From contig JANQAC010000001.1 in the NCBI GenBank assembly GCA_024707255.1, forward strand, positions 2,046,001-2,110,000: a stretch of 64,000 nt of DNA, read 5' to 3'. Of the stretch, positions 28,856 through 38,288 are shown in pieces (position 1 is the stretch's first letter; every line of letters begins with the position of its first letter). Source of the stretch: Asticcacaulis sp. GTDB lineage: Bacteria > Pseudomonadota > Alphaproteobacteria > Caulobacterales > Caulobacteraceae. The notes beneath the pieces are model-generated. The model did not search any database, was not told the DNA's origin, and was given only the letters and a program-made list of their open reading frames with translations. The position numbers and the translations under genes are program-made.

Positions 28856-30760
28856 ATGTCAGCAAAAAAAGGGTTTGAAAACGCCGAGGGTTATCTCGCG
28901 GCGATCATAGACTCTTCGGATGATGCGATTATCGCCAAGACGCTCGAGGGGATTATCACCGCGTGGAACCCGTCTGCAGAACGTGTATTCGGCTTTTCCG
29001 CAGATGAGGCTGTCGGTCACCACATTTCCCTAATCATTCCCGAAGACCGCCTGGACGAGGAATATATCATCCTGGGCAAGGTCAAGGCCGGCCATCGCGT
29101 CGATCACTTCGAAACCATCCGCCGCGCGAAGGACGGCACCCTGATCGATATCTCATTGACCGTCTCGCCCATACTCGCGGATGATGGCAGGATCATAGGT
29201 GCGTCCAAGGTTGCCCGCGATATCCGTACGGCAAAAAGCGCTGAACGCCTCAGCGCTTACCTGGTGGCGATCATTGAGTCTTCGGACGATGCGATCGTGA
29301 GCAAGAATTTGGATGGAATGATCACATCGTGGAATCCGTCCGCCGAGCGCATTTTCGGCTACTCGGCGGAGGAGGCTATTGGCAAGCATATCTCTTTGAT
29401 CATACCCCAGGACATGATCGACGAGGAATATGCCATCTTGGGACGCGTCAAGGCGGGCGAGCGGGTCGATCATTTTGAAACGATCCGGCGGGCCCAAAAC
29501 GGTGATTTGCTCAACATCTCGCTGACCGTGTCACCGATCCGCGACGGCGCCGGGCGTATAGTGGGCGCATCCAAGGTGGCGCGCAATATCACCGAGCAGA
29601 AGCGCACCATCGAAGCTCTGGCCGAGGTGAGCAAGCGTAAGGACGAATTTTTGGCTAACATGAGCCATGAACTGCGTACGCCGCTTAATGCTATCATCGG
29701 CCTTACGCATTTGCTCAGCCATACGGAGGCCCTGACGCCAAAGGGGCAGCAGTTCCTTACTATGATCGGTCAAAGCAGCGATAGTCTGCTGGCGCTGATC
29801 AACGATCTGCTCGACTTCTCAAAAGCGGAAGCCGGGTCTTTCCAGTTCGAGCGTGTCGATTTCCACCTTATGGAACTGGTAGAGCGGGTCGTACTGATGC
29901 AGGAGCCGGCCGTTAACGAGAAAGGGCTGAAACTGAGCGTCGAATATACCGGCTATCTTCACGACCGTTATGTTGGCGACCCGTTGCGAATTCAGCAAAT
30001 CCTGACCAACCTGCTGGCGAATGCGGTAAAGTTCACCGAAAAGGGCGGCATTGATCTTTCCGTAGGGATTATTCACGCCGACCTTGACCGGACGCGATTG
30101 GTCCTGAAAGTCTCCGATACCGGTATTGGGATCGCGTCTGAGAAACTGCCATTTGTGTTTGACAAGTTCATGCAGGCCGATGCGTCTACGGCGCGGACAC
30201 ATGGCGGCTCGGGGCTGGGCTTGAGTATCTGTCAGGGACTGGCTCAGGCCATGGACGGCACGATTTCCGTGGTCAGCACGCCCGGTCTCGGTTCCACATT
30301 CACGGTGGAAATTGAGGTCGGCAATAGCCCGGACGCGCAGCCTATCGCGAACCGGTCCGCTCTGCCCGACAAGAAGAATGTCCTGATCGTCGAGGACTTC
30401 GAACCCAACACGGTTGTACTGGCCGGCCTCCTGGATAGCTGGGGATACAGCTACGACATCGCTCGCAATGGCATGGAGGGTGTCAGGTGCGCCGAGCGCG
30501 TCGCTTACGACGTTATTCTCATGGATGTTCAGATGCCTGGGATGGACGGATTTGAATGCACCCGGCAGATTCGGGAGATCGAGGGCAAAACAGGCAAGGA
30601 CCGGACGCCGATCGTCGCGGTGACGGCGCATGTCTTTGAAAAGGACCGCGCCCTGTGTCTTGCGGCGGGCATGGACGCCTTCCTGCCCAAGCCCTTAAAA
30701 CCCGCCGCGGTCCAAAAGATACTGGCTGAGGCAATCAAGCGGCCAGCGGCCGTGGGTTAG
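28856..30760 (+). CDS. Hybrid sensor histidine kinase with tandem PAS domains
   Basis: Soluble signalling protein of 634 residues: PAS (about 11-124), PAS (about 132-245), HisKA dimerisation domain with phospho-acceptor in MSHELRTPLN (His about 271), HATPase domain with DTGIGI and GGSGLGLSIC, and a C-terminal receiver (about 505-630) with acceptor Asp in LMDVQMPGMDG. No membrane segment, so the signal is cytoplasmic. The two PAS units are near-copies of each other (for example RVDHFETIRRA occurs in both), indicating recent internal duplication. No DNA-binding regulator is adjacent; a free receiver lies at 37.2 kb. Confidence 0.93.
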   Translation: MSAKKGFENAEGYLAAIIDSSDDAIIAKTLEGIITAWNPSAERVFGFSADEAVGHHISLIIPEDRLDEEYIILGKVKAGHRVDHFETIRRAKDGTLIDISLTVSPILADDGRIIGASKVARDIRTAKSAERLSAYLVAIIESSDDAIVSKNLDGMITSWNPSAERIFGYSAEEAIGKHISLIIPQDMIDEEYAILGRVKAGERVDHFETIRRAQNGDLLNISLTVSPIRDGAGRIVGASKVARNITEQKRTIEALAEVSKRKDEFLANMSHELRTPLNAIIGLTHLLSHTEALTPKGQQFLTMIGQSSDSLLALINDLLDFSKAEAGSFQFERVDFHLMELVERVVLMQEPAVNEKGLKLSVEYTGYLHDRYVGDPLRIQQILTNLLANAVKFTEKGGIDLSVGIIHADLDRTRLVLKVSDTGIGIASEKLPFVFDKFMQADASTARTHGGSGLGLSICQGLAQAMDGTISVVSTPGLGSTFTVEIEVGNSPDAQPIANRSALPDKKNVLIVEDFEPNTVVLAGLLDSWGYSYDIARNGMEGVRCAERVAYDVILMDVQMPGMDGFECTRQIREIEGKTGKDRTPIVAVTAHVFEKDRALCLAAGMDAFLPKPLKPAAVQKILAEAIKRPAAVG

Positions 30761-31050
30761 ACTTCGGACGCAGGCGAGAGGGTGGCCCGAACTACAATAT
30801 CGTTCAGGACCGCGTTCGGGGACAGGTCGCCGCCGCGGAGCCGGTCCAGTAGCCGGTCGAGGTAATCCACCAGATCGCGATGCGCACAATCATCTACTGG
30901 AGGCGCGAAGACCAGCAGTATGAGTCTGCGGGCTTCGACGATATCAATTTCATGATCCATATATCGGTGGATGGCGATAACCAGGCCGATCAGTGCGTCG
31001 GGCCGGCGCCCTTCGATGGGGTGCCGGTTACGGTTCTGTTCAAGCGTCAC
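30757..31050 (-). CDS. Small hypothetical protein
   Basis: Protein of 97 residues, start GTG 31050, overlapping the stop of the upstream membrane protein (GTGA), hence co-translated. It is helical, with the segment IDIVEARRLILLVFAPPV, no membrane helix. Its stop overlaps the stop of the convergent histidine kinase. The frame continues upstream to 31260, but that portion is antisense to the neighbour and Arg/His/Asp-rich, so it is rejected. Function unknown. Confidence 0.6.
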   Translation of the reverse strand: MTLEQNRNRHPIEGRRPDALIGLVIAIHRYMDHEIDIVEARRLILLVFAPPVDDCAHRDLVDYLDRLLDRLRGGDLSPNAVLNDIVVRATLSPASEV

Positions 31051-31238
31051 GCCAGCGGCTCCGGGTTGCCGATGGTGACCTCGGGTTTGGCGGCCGTCGG
31101 GTCGGCGATTGAGGGGGTTGCGGTGAAAACCATCCATCCGACAACAATCGTCATCATCGCGATGATGACCAGTGCCATCCAAGGCAGCCGCGTCTGCGCA
31201 GCGTGGCGGTCGTCGTCGAAGGGGTTCATCGTGGCCAT
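31047..31238 (-). CDS. Small membrane protein
   Basis: Protein of 63 residues with one membrane segment (WMALVIIAMMTIVVGWMVF) and a short C-terminal tail. AGGA lies upstream of ATG 31238. It is coupled to the next small gene by a 4-base overlap. Function unknown. Confidence 0.65.
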   Translation of the reverse strand: MATMNPFDDDRHAAQTRLPWMALVIIAMMTIVVGWMVFTATPSIADPTAAKPEVTIGNPEPLA

Positions 31239-31286
31239 GTGAGCGTCCTTTCAAGCTCAAGAGAAATAGAACTGTGCCGGAATGAG

Positions 31287-31697
31287 CTATTCGGTAGCGT
31301 GCCTGAGGGGCTCACGTCGCTGCGCGGCGACCGTGTCAGCGAGCGCTTCCGCGCTCAGGATCACGTCGCGCGTGTCTGGTGGGTTCGCGCCCGACGGCGT
31401 GTCACGACCGTCGGGCGGACTTGCGGCGCCACGGTCAGTACCACCTGCGGCCGAGGTCAGCCCGGTCGCAATGACATAACGGGCCGCTCGCAGCCCTTCG
31501 TCATCGCTCAAGGCCTTATCGCCGGTCTGTTCGCGTTGCACGAGTTTGTCGTCTGTCCCCTCAGGTGGAAACGGATCAGCATTGCCGTCCTCCGACATGG
31601 CCTGCGCGTGGATTGCGAGCTCGATCGAGGGGGGCGGTGTATCGCCGTGATGCACCGAAGCGGGCACGTCACCGGTATAATGGTTTCCACTGGACAT
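31287..31697 (-). CDS. Hypothetical hydrophilic protein
   Basis: Protein of 136 residues, rich in Asp, Gly, Pro, Thr and Ala, probably disordered in the middle. AAGGAGT precedes ATG 31697. A helical segment (DEGLRAARYVIATGLTSA) and another near the end (VILSAEALADTVAAQRREP) may be ordered. Function unknown; it probably heads the three small genes on this strand. Confidence 0.6.
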   Translation of the reverse strand: MSSGNHYTGDVPASVHHGDTPPPSIELAIHAQAMSEDGNADPFPPEGTDDKLVQREQTGDKALSDDEGLRAARYVIATGLTSAAGGTDRGAASPPDGRDTPSGANPPDTRDVILSAEALADTVAAQRREPLRHATE

Positions 31698-32113
31698 TTG
31701 AGCACTCCTTCAGAGTTAGACTTGCGCCAACGTGTCTAGGATTGCCGTTCGAATTTCTTGCGGACATGTAAAGGCGCGATACGGGGGCGGTCGGCGCCGT
31801 ATTTATTCGATTCTTTTGGTATGCCGGACGAGCTTTCCGTCATCGGCACGCAAGCGCGCATGGCGTGGCCGACGCGTTTAACTGGGGAGGTTTATCTGAC
31901 GAAGGCGCGACGTCGGTCGCGCCTTTTTCACGTCCGGACGTGGATCGCCTGTCAAATAGACGTTATCCGAAGCTGCCGACCATATGGGCTAGGTTCCTTA
32001 CGCCATCCTTATCGTGCCGGGCTGGAACGGCATATCGTACTAACGCGGCGAGCCACATCTATAGCGAACGTAATCGCACGTGTAGTCATCCTTAAAATCG
32101 AAGAGAAATCGAG
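31698..32113. other. Intergenic region, 416 bases
   Basis: No convincing gene. It separates divergent genes and contains a strong plus-strand terminator (31902-31928) that serves no visible coding sequence. Several short open frames here overlap in different frames and lack ribosome binding sites. The segment before the terminator could encode a small RNA. Confidence 0.5.
31902..31928 (+). terminator. Orphan rho-independent terminator
   Basis: AAGGCGCGAC pairs perfectly with GTCGCGCCTT around a GTCG loop, and five Ts (31924-31928) end the element. The U-run exists only in the plus direction. The nearest upstream plus-strand gene ends more than 1.1 kb away, so a small untranslated transcript is the simplest source. 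Confidence 0.8.
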
Positions 32114-32839
32114 ATGTCAATTGCTGACACCCCGCGCGCCGTGACTGACGGGTCAAGGCGAGACTGTGTCGTGCTCCTGCACGGACTAGGAGAGTCGCCC
32201 TTTACAATGGGGGCGCTGGAGCTCGCGCTAAGACGCGCAAACTATGACGTCGCCAATATCGGCTATCCTTCCACATCGGCGCCGATCGAAACCCTTGTAG
32301 CCAGACATATCCGGCCATTGTTCGATCGCTATCGCGACGCGGGAAGGCTGCACTTCGTGACCCATTCGCTTGGCGGTGTCCTCCTTCATGCGGCAATGAG
32401 CGACTTTATGCCGGCTAACCTTGGTCGGGTCGTCATGACTGCCCCGGGGCTAAAAGGCAGCGATGCCCTCGAACTCTATCGGCGTAATTGGCTTTTTCGG
32501 ATGATGTTCGGACCGGCAGCGTACCAATCGGGCACAGGTGATGATACATTTGCTCACGTCCTCGAGCAAGACGCCAGATATCCTCTTGGTGTTATCGCCG
32601 GCTGCGTTTCACTCGATCCCATCGCCAATGTGGTCATTCCCTGGCCGCACGATGGGAAGATCAGTGTTGCACGGACCCGCATTCGCGGAATGGCGGATCA
32701 CATCGTCCTCATGACGCCGCATGACCTCACGGCCAGCGACCCGCTCGCTATTGCGCAGACTTTGCATTTTCTCGCCCACGGGCACTTCCTGCATCTGCTC
32801 CGGCCAGGGACGGCATCGGTCGACGTCAAGGCCGCCTGA
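32114..32839 (+). CDS. Alpha/beta hydrolase (lipase-like)
   Basis: Protein of 241 residues of the lipase/esterase alpha/beta-hydrolase type. The oxyanion motif LLHGLGESP is near the N-terminus, the nucleophile elbow is THSLGG, and the likely catalytic histidine is near the end in AHGHFLH or earlier in GMADHIV. There is no signal peptide, so it is cytoplasmic. It is followed by catalase 45 bases downstream, so the two may be co-transcribed. Confidence 0.82.
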   Translation: MSIADTPRAVTDGSRRDCVVLLHGLGESPFTMGALELALRRANYDVANIGYPSTSAPIETLVARHIRPLFDRYRDAGRLHFVTHSLGGVLLHAAMSDFMPANLGRVVMTAPGLKGSDALELYRRNWLFRMMFGPAAYQSGTGDDTFAHVLEQDARYPLGVIAGCVSLDPIANVVIPWPHDGKISVARTRIRGMADHIVLMTPHDLTASDPLAIAQTLHFLAHGHFLHLLRPGTASVDVKAA

Positions 32840-32884
32840 TTTCACTATTCGATTCCTGATTTTATAAATTCACACGAGGCTACA

Positions 32885-35018
32885 ATGTCTAAAAATACCA
32901 AACCTGCCACCGAGGCAGACACGTTTACTTCCGCGACCTTTGTTGACGTCGCCGTACCCCAGGGCAATGGCGGCGAGACCCATCAGCAGGCGGAGGAGGG
33001 CGTTCCCGTACTGACGACGGCGCAGGGTGCTCCCTTCTCCGATGATCAGAATTCCCTGAAGGTCGGGGCGCGCGGACCGGTCGCGCTTGAAGACCACCAC
33101 ATGCGCGAAAAAATCTTCCACTTCGATCATGAGCGCATTCCAGAGCGGGTTGTGCACGCGCGCGGCTACGGCGCCCATGGGTTTTTTGAAACCTATGACT
33201 CGCTGGCCGACGTGACCTCTGCCGATCTCTTCCAGCGAGCCGGCGAGCAGACCCCGGTCTTCGTTCGGTTTTCGACTGTCGCCGGTAACAAGGGTTCATT
33301 CGACCTCGCCCGTGACGTGCGCGGCTTTGCTGTAAAATTCTATACCCAGCAAGGCAATTGGGATCTGGTCGGCAATAACATACCGGTCTTCTTCATCCAA
33401 GATGCCATCAAATTCCCCGACCTGATCCACGCCGCGAAGGATGAGCCCGACCGTGCCTTCCCGCAAGCCCAGACGGCGCACGACAACTTCTGGGACTTCA
33501 TCTCGCTAATGCCCGAGTCGATGCACATGATCATGTGGACCATGTCCGATCGCGCCATTCCGCGCGGGTTCCGTTTTATGGAAGGCTTTGGCGTCCATAC
33601 TTTCCGCATGGTTGACGCGAATGGCAAATCGACGTTCGTCAAGTTCCACTGGAAGCCCAAGCTGGGCATGCAATCGGTGGTATGGAACGAAGCCGTCAAG
33701 ATCAACGGCGCCGATCCGGACTTCCACCGTCGCGACCTCTGGAATGCCATTCAGTCAGGCGACTTCCCTGAATGGGAACTGGGACTCCAGCTCTTCGACG
33801 AAGACTTTGCCAATAAGTTCGATTTCGATGTGCTCGACGCCACGAAGCTGATCCCGGAAGAGATTCTGCCAGTGCGTATCGTCGGCCGCCTGGTTCTTAA
33901 CCGCATGCCGGACAATTTCTTTGCGGAGACGGAACAGGTCGCCTTCTGCACCTCCAATATCGTTCCCGGCCTTGATTTCACCAACGATCCGCTGCTGCAA
34001 GGCCGCAACTTCTCATATCTCGACACCCAGTTGAAGCGGCTGGGTGGGCCGAACTTCACTCATATTCCGATTAATGCCCCGAAGTGTCCGTTCCATAACT
34101 TCCAGCAGGACGGTCATATGGCGATGACCAATCCGAATGGAAGGGTCAATTTCGAGCCCAATTCCTACGGCCTCGACGAAGGTGGTCCGCGCGAAAGCGG
34201 AGTCGGTTTCAAAACTTTCCCCGAGCCTGTAGAGGACGGCGCGGCCAAGATGCGTACCCGTCCTGAAAGCTTCGCCGATCATTATAGCCAGGCGCGCCAG
34301 TTCTTCATCAGCCAGACCGAGATTGAGCAGAAGCATATTAAGGATGCCCTGGTGTTCGAACTCAGCCGCGTAGAGCGTCCGGCGATCCGCGTGCGTGTCG
34401 TCTCGCATCTGCTGAACATCGATCAGAGCCTGGCGTCCGGCGTTGCTACCGGTCTTGGGCTGAAAGAGATGCCGGCCCCTGCCGACGCCGCCAAGCCGAC
34501 ACGAGAGGATCTGCCGGCTTCCGATGCGCTGAGCATCCTGAAGAATCCGCCCCCGTCTTTGGCCGGCCGCAAGATCGGCGTCCTTTTTGTCGGATGGCGC
34601 CAGCGCCGAAGTGTTCAATGCCATTACTGCTTCTGCCGACATGAACGGGGTCGTCGTTGAGGTTATTGCCCCGATGATCGACGGCGTCGAACTGGATGAC
34701 GGGACACGGGTCAAGGCGCACTACAAGATCGACGGCGGACCGTCGGTTCTTTTCGATGCGGTTGCCGTTCTGTTGTCGGCCGAAGGCGCCAGCCTCCTCG
34801 ACAAGAAGGCAGCGGCGCGGGACTTCATTGCCGATGCCTTCGCCCATATGAAGTATATCGGCTATTCGGCTGAAGCCTTGCCACAGCTTGAAAAGGCAGC
34901 GGGTGGTCTCGACGAGGCTTGCATTGAGCTCGCCTCAGCCCCGGCGGTGAATGTCTATTTTCAGGCGTTGACGGCGCTGCGCTATTGGGCGCGTGAACCC
35001 CTCGTCAATGCCATCTAG
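32885..35018 (+). CDS. katE: Large-subunit catalase (HPII/KatE type), frame broken once
   Basis: Haem catalase of about 710 residues when restored, splitting hydrogen peroxide to water and oxygen. The N-terminal extension and catalase core are intact: distal histidine in [24 protein letters not shown], and the core through the VNFEPNSY segment. The long C-terminal flavodoxin-like domain typical of clade II begins at LAGRKIGVL, but there the T5 run at 34584-34588 has one base too many. Removing it reads on into [12 protein letters not shown] to the stop at 35018. As written, the product would lack that domain and end at 34660. Confidence 0.88.
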
Positions 35019-35036
35019 GCTTCTCCGTCTTAAGTC

Positions 35037-35081
35037 CGGTCGCTTGCCGTTTCCCGATACTATCGGCTCGTCAAGCGACCG
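35037..35081. repeat. Nested inverted repeat downstream of catalase
   Basis: An outer perfect 10-base stem (CGGTCGCTTG at 35037 and CAAGCGACCG ending 35081) encloses a second stem (CCGATA-C-TATCGG). No T-run follows. It may end or protect the catalase transcript, or extrude as a cruciform. Confidence 0.6.
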
Positions 35082-35143
35082 ACAAACTTACATGTCTTGG
35101 CCTAGGCTCACGGCTCAATTCAAATCAACGCACAGGCACTCCG

Positions 35144-35557
35144 ATGAAAAAGATCATTTTGACCACGACGGCGGTTGCGTTCGCGGCAGCGCTGGCCAGT
35201 TCTGCCGCGTTCTCCCAGTCCAAGCCGACCGATGCCCAGAACGCAGACGCTGCGTCTATAACCAGTTCCGCTGACACCTCGACGACCACGAAAAAAGACA
35301 AGAAGGCGCATGTGAAGGCCGCGAATTCAACGACGGCCGATCTTAACAAGCAGCAGGCCGATACATCTGTAAGCGCCACAGCGACGGACGGCATGGCGTC
35401 AAGCGCGGCATCGGTACCGCCGGTAACGGAAAGCTTGCCAGGCGATCAAAGCAGTAGTTCGGCCAGCACGTCGGCGGCCAGCACAGTTTCTGACGAGCCA
35501 TCGGCCGCTCCGTCGGAATCCGCCTCGACCAGCGCTGAACCTAAACCGGTCAAATAA
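35144..35557 (+). CDS. Secreted Ser/Thr/Ala-rich low-complexity protein
   Basis: Protein of 137 residues. It has a clear signal peptide (MKKIILTTTAVAFAAALASS, cleavage probably after SSAAFS or AFSQ). The mature part is almost entirely Ser, Thr, Ala, Asp, Lys and Pro, so it is an extended periplasmic or surface chain. No domain is recognised. Confidence 0.7.
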   Translation: MKKIILTTTAVAFAAALASSAAFSQSKPTDAQNADAASITSSADTSTTTKKDKKAHVKAANSTTADLNKQQADTSVSATATDGMASSAASVPPVTESLPGDQSSSSASTSAASTVSDEPSAAPSESASTSAEPKPVK

Positions 35558-35641
35558 GCCGTTAGTGGGTCGCGAATGCTTGCCCATCTGCGGGCATTCT
35601 GCGTCTCATCCAATTTGTTTTTCGACCGGTTTGCGCACGCT

Positions 35642-36079
35642 TTAAGAGTCTATTGTGCGTTGGCACTCAGCTTTGCCGCCCGGAAGTCTCGAAGCCCAGA
35701 ATTGCCTCCGCTCTATCGATGAACGCGCGATCGTCCAATTGCGAGGGGTGGAATAACGGTCGGTAAAGGAAAGGTATTCACACGCTAGGCGGCGATACAG
35801 TCCCGGATCGACCCATAACCAACTATATCCCGACGCGCTGATACCGCTGTTGAAGTCAACGTGCTCGAAGGTATGTGCCCCTTTCTGCAGGGCGAAGGCT
35901 TTGACATCCCGTTCCACGTGAAGGGGCAAGTCCGCCGCATACCGCTTGACCTACTGAATGAAAAAGCGTTCGCCCTCGGGAAAAGTAATCGACAGCGCAT
36001 TTATCACCGCCGTGCCGACTGGATCATTACCCATCCACCAGCGAGCCATGTGGGCGGAAAATTCGGCGTCGAGCGATCG
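35642..36079 (-). pseudogene. Remnant of metal-dependent hydrolase (COG3687/PF10118-like)
   Basis: On the minus strand, reading from about 36079, the segments AHMARWWMGNDPVGTAVINA and LSITFPEGERFF match the N-terminal region of predicted metal-dependent hydrolases. An in-frame TAG near 35970 follows. Similarity then resumes with DLPLHVERDVKAFALQKGAH and the metal-ligand-like HTFEHVDFN. The rest of the roughly 280-residue protein is absent or scrambled down to the stop at 35642. This is a truncated, stop-containing relic. Confidence 0.6.
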
Positions 36080-36260
36080 CGGGGATATTCAGGTCGGTGG
36101 GGAGAGAGAGACATGGCAGGCACTCACTATTACTGACCTTCAATTACTCGAAATTGCGCCCAAGGCTTGTCAAACACCGCCTTTAGACCACCGCGGTGCA
36201 TTACACATGTTGAACTTACCTTAGCTCTGCCATGGTGGCGTAAAGTGAAAGGAGCATGAC

Positions 36261-36929
36261 ATGACGCCGGCCGCCAGAAAGTATCCGTTTCTCTATCGGA
36301 ACGGTCTCTCGATCTTCGCTCTGGCTTTTTTCCTGATTTTTTGGGCGGCTCAGGCCTTCACCGGCTGGTTGGAGCATAACCAGGATCTGCAAGAGAAGGG
36401 CGGGACGGCCCTGGCATTTGGGGCGTATCTGCTAAGCGGCAGTTTCGCTGAAGTCACCTTCGAGAACTGGGAAAGTGAATTTCTGCAGATGTTCCTTTAT
36501 GTGCTGGCGACTGTGAAGCTACGCCAGATGGGCTCATCGGAATCGAAGGCGCTAGACAAGCCTGAAGATGTCGATGCGGAACCAAAGGCGGCGCCGGATG
36601 CACCTTGGCCCGTCAGAAAGGGCGGATGGGTGCTAAGCCTGTATAAGCGTTCTCTCAGTATAGCATTTCTGCTGCTGTTTCTGGCAAGCTTCGGTCTTCA
36701 TGCGGCCGGCAGCTACGGCGATTATGTCAACGACGCGCATTTGAAACATGAAGTGCCGAAAGCATTCATCGGCTTTCTGGGCGAACCGCGGTTCTGGTTT
36801 GAATCGTTTCAGAACTGGCAAAGTGAATTCCTCGCGATCGCATCGATCGTACTGTTATCCATCTGGCTAAGGCAGTTCGGCTCTCCGGAATCAAAGCCCG
36901 TGGATATGCCTCACTCGGCAACGCCCTGA
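36261..36929 (+). CDS. DUF6766-family membrane protein
   Basis: Integral membrane protein of 222 residues with four hydrophobic segments arranged as two similar halves. Each half has the pattern membrane helix, FENW or FQNWESEFL motif, second helix ending LRQ(M/F)GS(S/P)ESK. The repeats TFENWESEFLQ and SFQNWQSEFLA show an internal duplication. I recognise the pattern as DUF6766; function unknown. A GGAG sits at 36250-36253 upstream. Confidence 0.8.
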   Translation: MTPAARKYPFLYRNGLSIFALAFFLIFWAAQAFTGWLEHNQDLQEKGGTALAFGAYLLSGSFAEVTFENWESEFLQMFLYVLATVKLRQMGSSESKALDKPEDVDAEPKAAPDAPWPVRKGGWVLSLYKRSLSIAFLLLFLASFGLHAAGSYGDYVNDAHLKHEVPKAFIGFLGEPRFWFESFQNWQSEFLAIASIVLLSIWLRQFGSPESKPVDMPHSATP

Positions 36930-36963
36930 CGCATTTCGTGAAGTCGATCGCACCCTTAGGCCG

Positions 36964-37176
36964 TCAAAATATGGGTTTATGGTCCCTGCGGTGCACGCTG
37001 CCAGCCACCCAGACTATGGCGCAGGTCGACAGCAGGATAGTTGACACAAGGCCAGCGATGCCAAGCAGACCCGTCGGCGTGACGCGCACGGACGCGCGAA
37101 CCATGAGCGGGTTATTTTGTATGACGAATTCGGCAGCCTGCTCGTCGGATCGGGCAATGTTAGTCATGACATCCAT
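36964..37176 (-). CDS. Small membrane protein
   Basis: Protein of about 70 residues with one membrane segment (GIAGLVSTILLSTCAIVWVAG) and an N-terminal soluble part. There is no good ribosome binding site for ATG 37176 or for the internal ATG 37167, so the start is uncertain. It lies 12 bases downstream of the receiver gene on the same strand and may be coupled with it. Confidence 0.5.
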   Translation of the reverse strand: MDVMTNIARSDEQAAEFVIQNNPLMVRASVRVTPTGLLGIAGLVSTILLSTCAIVWVAGSVHRRDHKPIF

Positions 37177-37188
37177 TCGGTAAATCGG

Positions 37189-37620
37189 TTAGCGGTGGTG
37201 GCCCGTTCTTAGAAGATCCAGCATGTCTTCCAGCAGGTCCGGATCAACGGCTTTAACGAGGTGAAGGTCGAAGCCATGCTCGTCCGTCTGACGGCGCGTC
37301 TCTTTGTCGCCCCTCCCGGTCTGGGCGATGATCTTCACGTGACTGAACTTGGGATCGGCGCGCAGCCGGGCGCACACCTCAAGGCCGTTCATACCGGGCA
37401 TGGCGATATCCAGGAGGACGACATCAGGCTGAAACTCAATGGCGACCGTTAAGGCGCAGGGCCCGTTCAGGCATGTCCGGACCTCGTCGCCCAGGGCTTC
37501 GATCGCCCAGGATACGCTTAAGGCAGATGGTTCGTTGTCGTCCACGACGAGGACGCGCAGCCTCGTATTGTCCGAACCGGTCACGGTGATCGCAGGGTCT
37601 TTTCGAAAAGGAATTGGCAC
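37189..37620 (-). CDS. Single-domain response regulator (receiver only)
   Basis: Receiver protein of 143 residues without an output domain. The acidic pocket (LVVDDNEPSA), phospho-acceptor aspartate (VVLLDIAMPGMNG), threonine (IIAQTGRGD) and lysine (HLVKAVD) are all present. It can accept phosphate from a histidine kinase and act on a partner, or serve as a phosphate sink. The hybrid kinase at 28.9 kb is a candidate donor. Confidence 0.88.
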   Translation of the reverse strand: MPIPFRKDPAITVTGSDNTRLRVLVVDDNEPSALSVSWAIEALGDEVRTCLNGPCALTVAIEFQPDVVLLDIAMPGMNGLEVCARLRADPKFSHVKIIAQTGRGDKETRRQTDEHGFDLHLVKAVDPDLLEDMLDLLRTGHHR

Positions 37621-37817
37621 GGCGCTTTCCCATGATCATACGACAGGTGTACTGCCACAGGCCCAGCCTAGCGTGGCGGGCATAAGAACGAAGGGTGGTG
37701 ACATCCGAGCATCTGCAAAATTTGAGTAGGGAGGCGCCGCGCATCCCGGGGTCATATCCGTATGGAAAATTGATTTCGCAAAATCAGTTGTCGAAATACG
37801 CATCCAGGAGAGACTTT

Positions 37818-38111
37818 ATGATCGAACATTCCGCTTCAAGCGCCAGCGCGTCTATTTCCTCCGGCACTGCCCTCTGTATCCAGAGTGGCAGTTTGCGGCG
37901 CGGCGATGGCTTGCGTGTCGACCTTGCCGGCGACGGGCGGGCCAAGGCTCGCATCGAACGCTTCGACATGACCGGACTTTACCTGTCCGTGGAAGGGCAA
38001 TCGGTTAAATGCCGGCCATGGCGCAAGGGCGATATGGATCTGACGCGCTGCCGCGGTACCAGTTCGCGATTTACTGTTGAGACGGTAACAGCTTCAGACG
38101 TGTTCGCCTGA
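37818..38111 (+). CDS. Hypothetical protein, possibly PilZ-like
   Basis: Protein of 97 residues. AGGAGA precedes ATG 37818 by 6 bases; the longer frame from 37695 is rejected. The pattern of beta strands (LRVDLAGDGRAKARIERFD, GLYLSV) is compatible with a small beta barrel of PilZ type, but no clear RxxxR-DxSxxG motif is seen. Function unknown. Confidence 0.55.
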   Translation: MIEHSASSASASISSGTALCIQSGSLRRGDGLRVDLAGDGRAKARIERFDMTGLYLSVEGQSVKCRPWRKGDMDLTRCRGTSSRFTVETVTASDVFA

Positions 38112-38288
38112 TACGGGCCATGCCGACCGCCCGCGTATGCAATCCAAACCTTGTAATCTTATACTCTTCTTACGGTAGGGTCGCAGTCCCCATACGTCGG
38201 TCTTACGTTGAATATGTCAAGCCTGTGCAGGGCTGTTTGCCAGCGGCATAGGGCTGACCGGCATGATCAGGCTTGTGAGGAACTTCCT

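Noticed and set aside
29819..30631. Minus-strand frame of 270 codons inside the hybrid kinase
   Set aside because: Antisense to conserved kinase and receiver motifs.
15939..32113. Search for general-stress (EcfG-type GGAAC/CGTT) promoters ahead of the stress-like genes
   Set aside because: By eye no site with both elements at the right spacing was found; a computed motif scan would be needed to decide.
34013..34714. Minus-strand frame of 233 codons across the catalase gene
   Set aside because: Antisense shadow of a clear catalase reading frame.
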